Shown piece after piece: positions 17,291-26,010 of a stretch of DNA of 64,000 nucleotides (positions are counted from its first letter, which is position 1; each line of letters begins with the position of its first letter). Source of the DNA: Acuticoccus sp965213555 (GTDB lineage Bacteria > Pseudomonadota > Alphaproteobacteria > Rhizobiales > Amorphaceae); assembly GCF_965213555.1 (NCBI RefSeq), contig NZ_OZ243890.1, forward strand, positions 3,100,001-3,164,000, read 5' to 3'. The position numbers were made by a program, and so were the translations under genes. A model generated the notes under the pieces. That model had not been told where the DNA came from. It saw nothing but the letters and a program-made list of their open reading frames with translations, and made no database searches.

Positions 17291-17833
17291 GCCTACGGCC
17301 TCAGTCGCGCGAGGCTGCGTCGCCCAGGAAGAACGCCGCGCCGAGACGGTCGAAGCCCGGGCGGGGCGGCAGGACGGCGAGCGTCGCACCGGCGTCCTTG
17401 TCGGAAGGATCGAACGGCGGTGCCTTGCAACGGCCGACGGTCCCGTTGGAACCGGGGCACAACCCACCGAGCGAGCGACAAGGCCGAGATCTGCGTTTGC
17501 GCGACGCTCGATTGGGGGCGAAGCGCCTCATTCCACCGACACACGATGCATGCCCGGGTCGGTCATCGTTGAACCTCGGCAGCATCAAGCGCGTCATGAA
17601 CGCCGGCACCCGACGGTCGACGCTCCTGATGCCTCCGACCGTTGCACGATGCTCTACGAGCGCCACGGGCGGCGAAAGGGTTCTGGGTGGACGTCGTCCA
17701 GTCCACGCCTCGGTCCCGTTAGGCGGGCCGTCCGCGGCACCTCGACCGATCCCTCGGCGGTGAAGGCACGAACGCTGCGGCTTGCATGGGTTCCGACGCA
17801 CGCCCGGCTCGCAGCGGCGCAGCGATCCAGGGC
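17291..17833. other. Unassigned stretch next to the IS remnants
   Basis: About 540 bp without a supported gene. A minus-strand frame ending near 17301 contains protein-like text such as LPPRPGFDRLGAAFFLGD, but it has no clear start or family. It may be the tail of a decayed gene. Confidence 0.35.
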
Positions 17834-18355
17834 CTAAGCGACGCGGGAGATGGTCTCCGCCACAGGGCGCGCGGGGACGGTGAGGTATTGGCGGGTGATC
17901 CAAGTGGCAGCGAGCGCCGGCTTCAGCGCGCCGTCGACCTCCACGCTCACCGACCACGTCAAGGTCAGCTCGCCGACGGTCTGGTCGTCGAGGTGGGTCA
18001 GCCCGAAGCGGCCGCGCACCCTCGCACCCGATCGGACCGGCGCGAGGAAGCGCACACGGTCGAACCCGTAATCGAGGGTCATGCGGACGTTGGCAGGTGT
18101 CGGTACGGCCTCGGCGGCCATCGCCGGCAGCAGCGAGAGCGTCAGGAAGCCAGGCGCGATGGTGCCGCCGAACGGGCCTTCGTTCGCCGCACGCGTCGGA
18201 TCGACGTGGATGACGCGCGCATCACCGCTGATGCGCGCGTGGGCGTCGATCAGCGCCTGGTCGATGGTGAACCATCGCGACAGGGATGTGCCGCGCCCCA
18301 CCGAGGCGTGGAGTTCGATCGCCGACGATGCCGCGCGCTCGAGCGTTTGCGTCAT
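17834..18355 (-). CDS. MaoC-like (hotdog-fold) enoyl-CoA hydratase family protein
   Basis: 173 residues in a single hotdog domain. The hydratase-2 motif is visible as ISGDARVIHVDPTRAANEGPF, with the catalytic aspartate and histidine kept, though the usual asparagine between them is replaced. GGTIAPGFLTLSL follows. Members hydrate trans-2-enoyl-CoA or related thioesters. The ATG at 18355 is chosen because GGGGGTG lies just upstream; an ATG ten codons earlier is less well supported. The gene stands alone beside the insertion-element region and no linked CoA enzyme is adjacent, so its substrate is unknown. Confidence 0.85.
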   Translation of the reverse strand: MTQTLERAASSAIELHASVGRGTSLSRWFTIDQALIDAHARISGDARVIHVDPTRAANEGPFGGTIAPGFLTLSLLPAMAAEAVPTPANVRMTLDYGFDRVRFLAPVRSGARVRGRFGLTHLDDQTVGELTLTWSVSVEVDGALKPALAATWITRQYLTVPARPVAETISRVA

Positions 18356-18527
18356 CCATTCACCCCCATCCGCGGTCCTGCCCATTCCTACCGCAACCGC
18401 GCCTCAGTATGCAGCATGCTGCCCGCAGATGGTGGACTTTAGCTATGCACCCACAGGAGGGAGCCGGTGTACGCCATGCATCTGGGGCCCACCGAGGGGA
18501 CCGGGAGCGGAGCGCGGCATGGCCCCC

Positions 18528-18863
18528 TCAGTTGCTTCGCGGCAGCAACGCGGCGACGGCCTGCAACAGGTCGTCTGCCTCCCAATCGCCGGCCCAAAGG
18601 TCGTCGACGACAGGGTCGGCGGTGGCGAAAAGGACCTCGGACACGAAGCTCGCGGATGGACACAGATGCAGAAGGCCACCCTGCGAGGCGACGAGCAGCG
18701 CTGACAAGGGCCCGACGTCGACCCCGAGGACGGGACGCCACGGCCGGCGCAGGGGCGCGCAGGGGTCCCCGACGCCGGCGACCCGCGACGCCAACGTCGC
18801 GGGTTCCAAGGGACGCTCGATCGACGGTCCCGACCAGAACCGGAAGACGGGGGCGACGAGCAT
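18528..18863 (-). CDS. Hypothetical protein, orphan
   Basis: A possible 111-residue gene starting at an ATG with AGAGG six bases upstream. The sequence starts MLVAPVFRFWSGPSIERPL, has a hydrophobic middle (VLGVDVGPLSALLVAS) and an acidic C terminus (DDLWAGDWEADDLLQAV). Amino-acid usage looks protein-like and unlike the arginine-rich shadow frames around it. No family is recognised. It could be a real small protein or a fragment of a decayed gene, given the insertion remnants nearby. Confidence 0.4.
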   Translation of the reverse strand: MLVAPVFRFWSGPSIERPLEPATLASRVAGVGDPCAPLRRPWRPVLGVDVGPLSALLVASQGGLLHLCPSASFVSEVLFATADPVVDDLWAGDWEADDLLQAVAALLPRSN

Positions 18864-19103
18864 GACAAACCTCTGGGCCTTGCGCGGGGAGCGCCAACAT
18901 CGGCGCCCACGCTGCAAGGTGGCACGCGGGCCTTGCGCCTGCCTGGAGCGACGCATGTCACCGTGTGCTTTCAGCCCTTCGGCAGCGTCCCCCATCGCGG
19001 CACGCCTGTCGCCTCAACACCATCGCAGGCGCGATAGCCGGCGCACCTGCGCCACCTCGAGGCGCGAGCTCCGCGCCAAGGAGCGAGCGCTTCCGGCGTG
19101 AGG

Positions 19104-20009
19104 TCAGGCGAGGGGCATTCCGCCGGTGACGCCGATCGTCTCGCCCACGACGTAGCCCGCCTCCTGGGTCGCCAGGAACACGAAGGTCGAGGCAAGCTCG
19201 GCGGGTTGTCCCGGCCGCCCCATCGGGGTCTGCTCGCCGAAGCTCTCGAGCTTCTCAGGCGGCTGCCCTCCGGACGGCTGTAGCGCCGTCCAGAACGGTC
19301 CCGGCGCCACGGCGTTGACCCGAACGCCCTGCTTGATCGCCTGCTGCGCGAGGTTCTGCGTGAAGCCGCGGATGAAGAACTTCGTCGCCGAATAGTCGAG
19401 CAGGATCGGCGTCGGCTTGTACCCCAGGATCGAGGTGACGTTGATGATCGCCGATCCCGGCGGCATCAAAGGCAGCGCGGCCTTCGACAGCCAGAACATC
19501 GCGTAGCAGTTGGTCTTCAGCGTCCGGTCGAACTGCTCGGTGGTAAGGTCGGCGATGGACTCCTGGAACACCTGCTTGCCAGCGTTGATCACCAGCGTGT
19601 CGAGCCCGCCGAGCTGCTCGGCGGCCTCCTTGACGAGACGCAGGCAAAACGCCTCGTCCGTGAGGTCGCCGGGCATGCCGACGATGGTGCCGCCCTCGTT
19701 GCTCGCGAGGCTGCTGAGCTCCTGGAAGTCGGCGTCCTCCTCGGGCAGGTAGTTGACGACGACGTCGGCGCCCTCACGCATGTACGCGATGGCCACCGCA
19801 CGCCCGATGCCGGAGTCACCGCCGGTGATGAGCGCCTTGCGCCCGCGCATGCGGCCGAGCCCCTTGTAGGTGGCCTCGCCGTGGTCGACCGGCGGGTCCA
19901 TCTCGACGTCGAGGCCGGGCTCCGGCTGGCGCTGCTTCGCGAACGGGGGCTTCGGGTAGTCCTCGCGCGGGTCGCGCATGTCGTACTGGTTGGGCTTGGG
20001 CTGGCTCAC
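19104..20009 (-). CDS. yghA: SDR family oxidoreductase, YghA-like
   Basis: 301 residues from a GTG start. The leader resembles E. coli YghA: a PKPPFAKQRQPEPGLDVEMD stretch, then the Rossmann nucleotide loop TGGDSGIGRAVAIAY, the INAGKQ strand, and the catalytic YxxxK in LLDYSATKFFIRG. A NAD(P)-dependent aldehyde/alcohol reductase role is likely; YghA reduces various aldehydes. An ATG eleven codons upstream is an alternative start, but conservation begins at SQPKPNQYD. The gene is alone on its strand with no clear operon partner. The physiological substrate is unknown. Confidence 0.9.
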   Translation of the reverse strand: MSQPKPNQYDMRDPREDYPKPPFAKQRQPEPGLDVEMDPPVDHGEATYKGLGRMRGRKALITGGDSGIGRAVAIAYMREGADVVVNYLPEEDADFQELSSLASNEGGTIVGMPGDLTDEAFCLRLVKEAAEQLGGLDTLVINAGKQVFQESIADLTTEQFDRTLKTNCYAMFWLSKAALPLMPPGSAIINVTSILGYKPTPILLDYSATKFFIRGFTQNLAQQAIKQGVRVNAVAPGPFWTALQPSGGQPPEKLESFGEQTPMGRPGQPAELASTFVFLATQEAGYVVGETIGVTGGMPLA

Positions 20010-20110
20010 GGTCGTTTCCCCGTCGCATGATGTCGTCCCCAACGGCAGCTGCCCTCAGCCGTTCCTGCGACGATTGAGCCGCTCCGCGCCGGAGCCCGAG
20101 AAGGACGCCG

Positions 20111-20332
20111 TCAGCTCGCCAGCGCGTACGGCGGCTCCGCGCGGAGCGACGCGCGGCGGTGCGGGAGATCGGCGATCACATGCAGGCGCTCCGCGGCGCT
20201 CATGCGCGCCCAGCCGGCGATCTCGCCCAGCGTGCGGGCGCAACCCTGACAGAGCCCGGTCGCGTCGTCGATCCGGCAGACCTTGGTGCACGGGCTTTCG
20301 ATGGTGGGCGCCGAGCGCTCCGCTTCGAACAT
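20111..20332 (-). CDS. DUF1289 domain-containing protein
   Basis: 73-residue protein with the whole DUF1289 pattern: SPCTKVCRID, then GLCQGCARTLGEIAGW, so four cysteines are spaced as in the family. These small proteins are widespread in proteobacteria and are suspected to bind a metal or iron-sulfur centre; function is not established. The ATG is selected because GGAG lies eight bases upstream; a GTG three codons earlier overlaps that site. It lies between the SDR and rsmB genes on the same strand. Confidence 0.85.
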   Translation of the reverse strand: MFEAERSAPTIESPCTKVCRIDDATGLCQGCARTLGEIAGWARMSAAERLHVIADLPHRRASLRAEPPYALAS

Positions 20333-20562
20333 GGCAATCACTCCAACAGGGTCGATGGCTCCTCAGTGCCGTGTTACCGCGCGTCAGTCCACCGCATAGC
20401 TGCCACGCATTCACCGCAATTTGGCGAGCACAGCTTGTCGTGTGGCACGATGGAATGCGTCGCTGGGCTGAGGTCTGTGGGCTGACGCAAGCTGCGTTGA
20501 GGAGGGGCACCGCGCCGAGTAGACCCCGGCGTGAGCCAACCGACGCGAGGAGCGCTGAAGGC

Positions 20563-21849
20563 TCAGCCGTCGCGCTTCAGGACGGCGACGAAGAAGCCGT
20601 CGGTGCCGGTCGCGGCGGGCGTCATCGTCATCATCAGCCCCTCGGCGCTCCATGGCTTCGGAGCCGCCTCGCCCGCGACCTCGGCCCAGGCGTCCGCTGT
20701 GGACGTGAGCGTGAAGTCGGCTGCGCGGTCGAGGAACGCCGCGACCTGCGCCTCGTTCTCCTGGGGCAGCACCGAGCAGGTGACGTAGACCAGCGCACCG
20801 CCCGGCCGGACGTAGCGTCGCGCATCGTCGAGGGCGGCGGCCTGCTCTGCCTCGCGGCGAGCGATCGCCTCCTCGGACAGCCGCCACTTGGTGTCAGGCC
20901 GGCGCCGCCACGTGCCTGACCCCGAGCACGGTGCGTCCACGAGCACCTTGTCCATGCGCCGCTCGAGGGCCGACAGGTCGGCGCCCGCGCGATGCACCTG
21001 GACGTTGCGCACCCCCGCGCGCCGCAGCCGCTCGTAGATCGGCGCGAGCTGGCCCTGGTCTGCGTCGGTGGCGTGGACCTGGCCACGGTTGTCCATCTGC
21101 GCCGCGATCGCGAGCGTCTTCCCGCCGGCGCCCGCGCACAGGTCGAGGACCTGTTCGCCGGGATGGGCCAGCACCATCAACGCAGCCGCCTGGCTCCCTG
21201 CGTCCTGCACCTCCACGTGGCCGCGCTGGTAGACGTCCATGTGCGTCACGTTCGGCGCCCGCTCCCAGCCGGCGCGGGGAGGCAGGCGCACCCCGACCGG
21301 ACTCACGGGGATCGGCTCGGCGCCCCACCTCGCCAACGTCGAGAGCACCCTGGGGCGGTCCGACTTCAGCGTGTTGACCCTGAGGTCGATGGGCGCGCGG
21401 GCAGCAAGCGCGGCGCACTCCGCGACCCATTCCTCGCCGAAGTTGTCCTCCAGCGCCGGGGCGAGCCAGTCGGGGACGTCCGCACGCACGTCATCCGGCG
21501 CGTCGGCGAGCCGGTCGGCCTCGAGCATGGCGCGCTCGGCATCGTTCAGCGCGCCCGGCCCGTGCGCCTCGTCCGCAAGCCTTGCAAGGTCGGCAGGCCC
21601 GATGCCCCAGCGCCAGCGCAAGGTGGCGAGGACGACGCCGCGCGCCGCCTCGTCGTCGGCGCGCCAGGCGGAGGAGCGGCGCCAGCGCAGCGCGTCGTAG
21701 ACGAGGTTGCCGACGGCGGCCCGGTCGCCCGAGCCGGCGAAGCGATGGGACAGCCCCCAGTCGCGGACCCCGTCGGCCACCGGCCGGCGGCGCTCCAGGA
21801 CGTCGAAGAGCACTTCGATGGCGGCCGCAACGCGACCGGCGCTGCGCAT
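20563..21849 (-). CDS. rsmB: RsmB/NOP family 16S rRNA (cytosine-C5)-methyltransferase
   Basis: 428 residues. An N-terminal NusB-like helical region (about 1-130) is followed by the SAM-dependent catalytic domain with LDLCAGAGGKTLAIAAQMDN (motif I), VDAPCSGSGTWRRRPD (motif IV) and YVTCSVLPQENEAQV (motif VI). The cysteines of motifs IV and VI are the two used by m5C RNA methyltransferases. It modifies 16S rRNA in the cytoplasm if orthologous to RsmB. The start ATG lies 4 bp after the stop of the small membrane-protein gene, in a guaB-small protein-rsmB string. Confidence 0.92.
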   Translation of the reverse strand: MRSAGRVAAAIEVLFDVLERRRPVADGVRDWGLSHRFAGSGDRAAVGNLVYDALRWRRSSAWRADDEAARGVVLATLRWRWGIGPADLARLADEAHGPGALNDAERAMLEADRLADAPDDVRADVPDWLAPALEDNFGEEWVAECAALAARAPIDLRVNTLKSDRPRVLSTLARWGAEPIPVSPVGVRLPPRAGWERAPNVTHMDVYQRGHVEVQDAGSQAAALMVLAHPGEQVLDLCAGAGGKTLAIAAQMDNRGQVHATDADQGQLAPIYERLRRAGVRNVQVHRAGADLSALERRMDKVLVDAPCSGSGTWRRRPDTKWRLSEEAIARREAEQAAALDDARRYVRPGGALVYVTCSVLPQENEAQVAAFLDRAADFTLTSTADAWAEVAGEAAPKPWSAEGLMMTMTPAATGTDGFFVAVLKRDG

Positions 21850-21853
21850 GGCG

Positions 21854-22168
21854 TCAGGCGGCCTCTGGCATCCGGTGCGGCGCGATCGCTTCGGCCTCTT
21901 CGATGGGAACCTGCGCGAAGGTCCTCTCGGCGAGCGCACCCCGTCGCCGCGAGGCCGACAAGATCGCCGCGGCGCCGAGCGCTAGGCTGCCCTTGAGCGC
22001 GAAGCCGAGCCAGACTGGAAGCGTCGCCACCGCGGTGCCGACGGGGGCGGCGACGAGCGCGTAGGCGAGCCACCCCGCCACCGGCGCCAGGAACGCCACC
22101 CCCGCGACGGTGAGCACGACGACGAGCCGTCGCGCGGTGCCGTCGGCGAGGACGAGGTCGGGCGTCAT
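21854..22168 (-). CDS. Small two-helix membrane protein between guaB and rsmB
   Basis: 104 residues starting at an ATG that overlaps the guaB stop by three bases, so translation is probably coupled. Two hydrophobic segments are visible (about residues 15-45, VVLTVAGVAFLAPVAGWLAY, and 50-75), then a basic and finally acidic C-terminal tail. I recognise no family. In some related genomes a MAPEG-type membrane protein occupies a similar place between guaB and rsmB, but this sequence is too short and dissimilar to claim that. Confidence 0.7.
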   Translation of the reverse strand: MTPDLVLADGTARRLVVVLTVAGVAFLAPVAGWLAYALVAAPVGTAVATLPVWLGFALKGSLALGAAAILSASRRRGALAERTFAQVPIEEAEAIAPHRMPEAA

Positions 22169-23664
22169 CGTCCGCTCGGGTAGTTCGGGCTCTCGCGCAC
22201 GATGGCGACGTCGTGCACGTGGCTCTCGGCGAGGCCCGCGTTGGTGATGCGCACGAAGCGCGCCTTGTCGCGCAGCTCGGCGAGGTCGCGCGCGCCCACG
22301 TAGCCCATCGCCGAGCGCAGGCCTCCGACCAGCTGATGGATGACGGCCTGGACCGATCCCTTGTAGGGCACCTGCCCCTCGATCCCCTCGGGCACCATCT
22401 TCATGGTGTCGCGCACCTCGGCTTGGAAGTAGCGGTCCGCCGAGCCGCGTGCCATCGCGCCGATGGAGCCCATGCCGCGGTACGCCTTGTAGCTGCGGCC
22501 TTGGTGAAGGTAGACCTCGCCCGGCGCCTCCTCGGTGCCGGCGAGCAGCGAGCCGACCATCGCGCACGAGGCCCCCGCGGCGAGCGCCTTCGCAAGGTCG
22601 CCGGAGAACTTGATGCCGCCGTCCGCGACCACCGGCGTGTCACTCGTCATCGACGCGGACGCAGCCTCCATCACGGCGGTGAGCTGCGGCATCCCGACCC
22701 CGGCGACGACGCGCGTGGTGCAGATGGACCCCGGCCCGATGCCCACCTTCACCGCGTCGGCCCCGGCGTCAATCAGCGCCTTCGTGCCTTCGGCTGTGGC
22801 GACGTTGCCGGCGAGCACCTGGACCTGGTTCGACAGCCGCTTGACCCGGTCGACCGTCGCGAGGACGCGGGCGGAGTGGCCGTGCGCGGTGTCGACGACG
22901 ATGAGGTCGACGCCGGCGTCCACCAGCGCCTCGACGCGCTCGATGCCCTTGTCGTCCACGGTGGTCGCGGCGCCAACCCGCAGGCGCCCCTTGCCGTCCT
23001 TGACGGCGTTCGGGTAGTCGCGCGCCTTCTCCATGTCCTTCACGGTGATGAGGCCGGTGCAGTTCCCGGCCTCGTCGACCACCAGGAGCTTCTCGATGCG
23101 GTGCTGGTGGAGCAGGCGCTTGGCGTCCGCCTGACCCACCTCGTCGGGGACTGTGACCAGCCCCGACGCGGTCATCAGCTCGCGCACCGGCGTCGAGGGG
23201 TCGGAGGCGAAGCGCACGTCACGGTTGGTGAGGATGCCGACCAGCCGACCGCGGATGTGCCCGCCGCCGCCGCCGTTCTCCACGACGGGGATGCCGGAGA
23301 TCCTGTGCCGCTCCATCAGCGCCAGGGCGTCGCCGAGCGTCGCGTCGGGGCCGATGACCATCGGATCGACGATCATGCCGCTCTCGAACTTCTTGACGCG
23401 GCGGACCGCCTCGGCCTGCTCCCCCGGGCTCATGTTGCGGTGGACGATGCCGATCCCGCCGGCCTGGGCCATCGCAATGGCGAGGCCCGCCTCGGTCACG
23501 GTGTCCATGGCGGCCGACAGGATCGGGATGTTGAGCGGCAGCGCGCGCGTGACGCGCGTCGCAACGGACGTCTCCAACGGCAGGACCTCGGAGTGGCCGG
23601 GCGTCAGGAGGACGTCGTCGAAGGTAAGCGCCTCGCCGGTCGCGAGGCTGACGAACTCGGCCAT
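22165..23664 (-). CDS. guaB: Inosine-5'-monophosphate dehydrogenase
   Basis: 499 residues, normal for bacterial IMPDH. It oxidises IMP to XMP with NAD, the committed step of GMP synthesis. The TIM barrel starts with LTFDDVLLTPGHSEVLP. Two CBS domains sit in the middle (around 95-215, including VTVPDEVGQADAKRLL). The catalytic cysteine is in GPGSICTTRVVAGVG, and the flap and C-terminal parts are complete (AYRGMGSIGAM, YKGSVQAVIHQLVGGLRS). GGGAGGGAG precedes the ATG. guaA is not nearby. A hairpin lies in the gap upstream. Confidence 0.97.
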   Translation of the reverse strand: MAEFVSLATGEALTFDDVLLTPGHSEVLPLETSVATRVTRALPLNIPILSAAMDTVTEAGLAIAMAQAGGIGIVHRNMSPGEQAEAVRRVKKFESGMIVDPMVIGPDATLGDALALMERHRISGIPVVENGGGGGHIRGRLVGILTNRDVRFASDPSTPVRELMTASGLVTVPDEVGQADAKRLLHQHRIEKLLVVDEAGNCTGLITVKDMEKARDYPNAVKDGKGRLRVGAATTVDDKGIERVEALVDAGVDLIVVDTAHGHSARVLATVDRVKRLSNQVQVLAGNVATAEGTKALIDAGADAVKVGIGPGSICTTRVVAGVGMPQLTAVMEAASASMTSDTPVVADGGIKFSGDLAKALAAGASCAMVGSLLAGTEEAPGEVYLHQGRSYKAYRGMGSIGAMARGSADRYFQAEVRDTMKMVPEGIEGQVPYKGSVQAVIHQLVGGLRSAMGYVGARDLAELRDKARFVRITNAGLAESHVHDVAIVRESPNYPSGR

Positions 23665-23729
23665 CGGGTCTCCCTCCCCGCGCGGGCGCCAGGCCGACGG
23701 GGCACCCGCCGTCCCGCCTCTTAGCGCAG

Positions 23730-23761
23730 GCGCCGCCGGCCTTTCAATCGACCGGCGGCGC
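23730..23761 (-). terminator. Hairpin between fasciclin gene and guaB
   Basis: Perfect 10-bp arms GCGCCGCCGG and CCGGCGGCGC with a 12-base loop, 16 bp past the fasciclin stop and upstream of guaB on the same strand. No T-tract follows, so it is either a weak terminator or a message-stabilising hairpin. Confidence 0.45.
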
Positions 23762-23777
23762 GACGGCTCGGGCGGGC

Positions 23778-24296
23778 TCAGTTCGTCGGGTAGTCGCCGG
23801 TGAACTTCATTGCCTCGACGACGATCTCCGGGACCAGGACGGCGTCGATGCCGTGCACGATCCCGGCGTCGGTGTCGATGTCGGGCTCGGTGACGCTCGC
23901 CTTGTCGACGGTCACTGCGGAGCCCTCGATGGACACCTCGAGGGGCTCGCCTCCGGCGACGTCGAGGGATCGTCCGTCGGAGAGATCCGCAGCCGTCACC
24001 TGCACGTCGGGCAGCACGTGATGCTCGAGGATGGCGTTCAGCTTGGGCCGGTTCTCCTCGCGAAGGAGGGCGTCGAGGACGCCGTCGGGCAGGGCGTCGA
24101 ACGCCGCGTCGGTGGGCACGAACGCGGTGTAGGCCTCGTCCTCCTCGAGGAACCAGCCGGCATCGCTCGCCTCGAGCGCCTTGAGGAACGTCGCATAGTT
24201 GCCCTTGGCCTCGAGCGCGCTCCTGAAGTTTTCGGCGGCGGCCACGGGTGCTGCGGCGAACGCCAACGTGAAGGCGGCGGCAAGTATCGTTCGCAT
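23778..24296 (-). CDS. Fasciclin (FAS1) domain protein, exported
   Basis: 172 residues with a signal peptide (MRTILAAAFTLAFAAAPVAAA) and one FAS1 domain: NYATFLKALEASD, the first conserved box in YTAFVPTDAAFDALPDGVL, LNAILEHHVLPD, and the second box in GIVHGIDAVLVP. FAS1 domains mediate adhesion or act as secreted structural modules; the bacterial role here is unknown. A related FAS1 gene is cut by the right edge of the window. The gene diverges from the MFS transporter gene. Confidence 0.92.
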   Translation of the reverse strand: MRTILAAAFTLAFAAAPVAAAENFRSALEAKGNYATFLKALEASDAGWFLEEDEAYTAFVPTDAAFDALPDGVLDALLREENRPKLNAILEHHVLPDVQVTAADLSDGRSLDVAGGEPLEVSIEGSAVTVDKASVTEPDIDTDAGIVHGIDAVLVPEIVVEAMKFTGDYPTN

Positions 24297-24355
24297 GGGA
24301 ACCTCCGTTGTATGGGTCGGACCCTGCCAACCGATGGGCTCGAGGCACGTTGCCT

Positions 24356-24373
24356 GCGCGCCTTGCGGCGCGC
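24356..24373. promoter_or_regulatory. Inverted repeat in fasciclin/MFS divergent region
   Basis: Perfect 7-bp arms GCGCGCC and GGCGCGC around TTGC in the gap between divergent genes. It could be an operator or an mRNA hairpin; in DNA this GC-rich it may also be chance. Confidence 0.25.
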
Positions 24374-24460
24374 TGTCGCGAGGCTGCCCCCTGGCGCGCC
24401 GGACCTCTGCTGGATGACGCCGGGCGCCATGCTAACAAGGTCGCCTCGAACGGAGCGCCC

Positions 24461-25873
24461 TTGACCCGACCGCACCTCACCGCGCTGATCATCGCCTCGG
24501 CGCTCTTCATGGAGAACATCGACTCGACGGTGATCGCGACGGCGCTGCCGACCATCGCCGCCGACCTCGGCTCCGACCCCGTGCGGCTGAAGCTCGCGCT
24601 CACCGCCTACCTGCTGTCGCTGGCGACGTTCATCCCGATCTCCGGCTGGGCGGCCGATCGGTTCGGCGCGCGCCTCGTCTTCCGCGCCGCCATCGGCGTC
24701 TTCATCGTCGGCTCGGTCATGTGCTCGCTCTCCACGACGCTGTGGGAGTTCGTCGGCTCGCGCATCGTGCAGGGCGCGGGCGGGGCGATGATGACGCCCG
24801 TCGGACGCCTCGTCCTCCTGCGCTCGACGCCGAAGTCCGAGCTCCTCGACGCCATGGCGTGGCTCACCATCCCGGCGCTGATGGGCCCGCTGATCGGCCC
24901 ACCGCTCGGGGGCTTCATCGCCACCTACTTCGACTGGCGCTGGATCTTCTGGATCAACGTGCCGGTGGGCGCCGTCGGCGTCGTCCTCGTCACGCTGTTC
25001 ATCGAGAACGTGCGGTCCGAGGACCGTCCGCCGCTCGACTGGGTCGGCTTCGTGCTGTCGGGGATCGGGCTGTCCGGCCTGGTGTTCGGGCTCTCCGTCC
25101 TCGGCCAGTCGATGCTGCCGCTACCGGTCGCCCTCGCGATGGTCGGGGTCGGCACGCTGGCGTGCGGGCTCTACCTGTGGCATGCGCGGCGTGCGGTTCG
25201 TCCGCTCCTCGACCTTGGCCTCCTCGCGCTGCCAACGTTCTTCACGAGCGCGGTCGGCGGGGCGTTCTTCCGCATCGGCGTCGGCGCGATCCCCTTCCTG
25301 CTGCCGCTCAGCCTGCAGGTCGGCCTCGGGATGAGCGCGTTCGAGGCGGGCGGGCTCATCTTCTTCGGCGCCATCGGGGCGCTCCTCATGAAGGCGACGG
25401 CCAAGCCCATCGTCTCGCGCTTCGGCTTCCGCACCACGCTGGTGGTCAACGGCGTGCTGTCGAGCGTCGCGATCGCGGCGATGGCCTGGTTCGTCGCCGA
25501 CCCAGGCGCGATCGCCATCACGTCCGTGCTCCTCGTCGGCGGTTTCGTGCGCTCGCTCCAGTTCACCTCGCTCAACGTCATCGCCTACGCCGACGTGGGG
25601 CCGGACCGCATGAGCCGAGCGACGAGCCTCTACAGCGTGGCGCAGCAGGTCTCGCTGGCGCTTGGCGTCGCGCTCGGCGCCTTCGTTGTGGAAATCCAGC
25701 GCGCCGGGCGGGCGGATGGGGCCATCCTGCCGTCCGACTTCGTTGCCGCCTTCCTGACCGTCGGTGCACTGTCCCTGTGCGCGGTCGCCTTCTACCTGCG
25801 GCTGGCGCGCGACGCAGGAGCGGAGATCTCCGGCGCCGTGGTCCCCCCGCGCACACCGGTGACGAGTGCCTGA
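24461..25873 (+). CDS. MFS transporter, DHA2-like drug efflux family
   Basis: 470 residues and about 14 hydrophobic helices. The first helix contains LFMENIDSTVIATALPTIA, the DHA2/EmrB-type motif with the acidic residue. Motif A reads GWAADRFGARLVFR, and motif C-like GPLIGPPLGGFIATYFDWRW follows helix 5. Such proteins export hydrophobic compounds by proton antiport. The TTG start is chosen because GGAG lies six bases upstream and the first helix begins immediately after. Substrate is unknown. A glyoxalase-like gene follows 137 bp downstream. Confidence 0.9.
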   Translation: MTRPHLTALIIASALFMENIDSTVIATALPTIAADLGSDPVRLKLALTAYLLSLATFIPISGWAADRFGARLVFRAAIGVFIVGSVMCSLSTTLWEFVGSRIVQGAGGAMMTPVGRLVLLRSTPKSELLDAMAWLTIPALMGPLIGPPLGGFIATYFDWRWIFWINVPVGAVGVVLVTLFIENVRSEDRPPLDWVGFVLSGIGLSGLVFGLSVLGQSMLPLPVALAMVGVGTLACGLYLWHARRAVRPLLDLGLLALPTFFTSAVGGAFFRIGVGAIPFLLPLSLQVGLGMSAFEAGGLIFFGAIGALLMKATAKPIVSRFGFRTTLVVNGVLSSVAIAAMAWFVADPGAIAITSVLLVGGFVRSLQFTSLNVIAYADVGPDRMSRATSLYSVAQQVSLALGVALGAFVVEIQRAGRADGAILPSDFVAAFLTVGALSLCAVAFYLRLARDAGAEISGAVVPPRTPVTSA

Positions 25874-26010
25874 GGATGAGCGACGACCGAGGGAGGCCAA
25901 GGACCGGCCGCGTACCGGCGGCTGTGCTGGTCGCCGTGCCGCCCCCGACGAGGGTGGCGCGCCGGTCGCCGACCGCGTTAGGAGCCGCAGGACCCAGCGA
26001 GGAGAAAGCC

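Larger units (their letters stand above)
13835..17833. mobile_element. Region of decayed, nested insertion sequences
   Basis: Four kilobases between rlmE and the MaoC gene with no intact gene. It contains at least two IS5-family and two IS630-family transposase remnants on both strands, each broken by frameshifts or substitutions; individual pieces are listed separately. No clear terminal inverted repeats or target duplications could be defined. The stretch 13835-14022 has no recognisable content. Confidence 0.85.
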
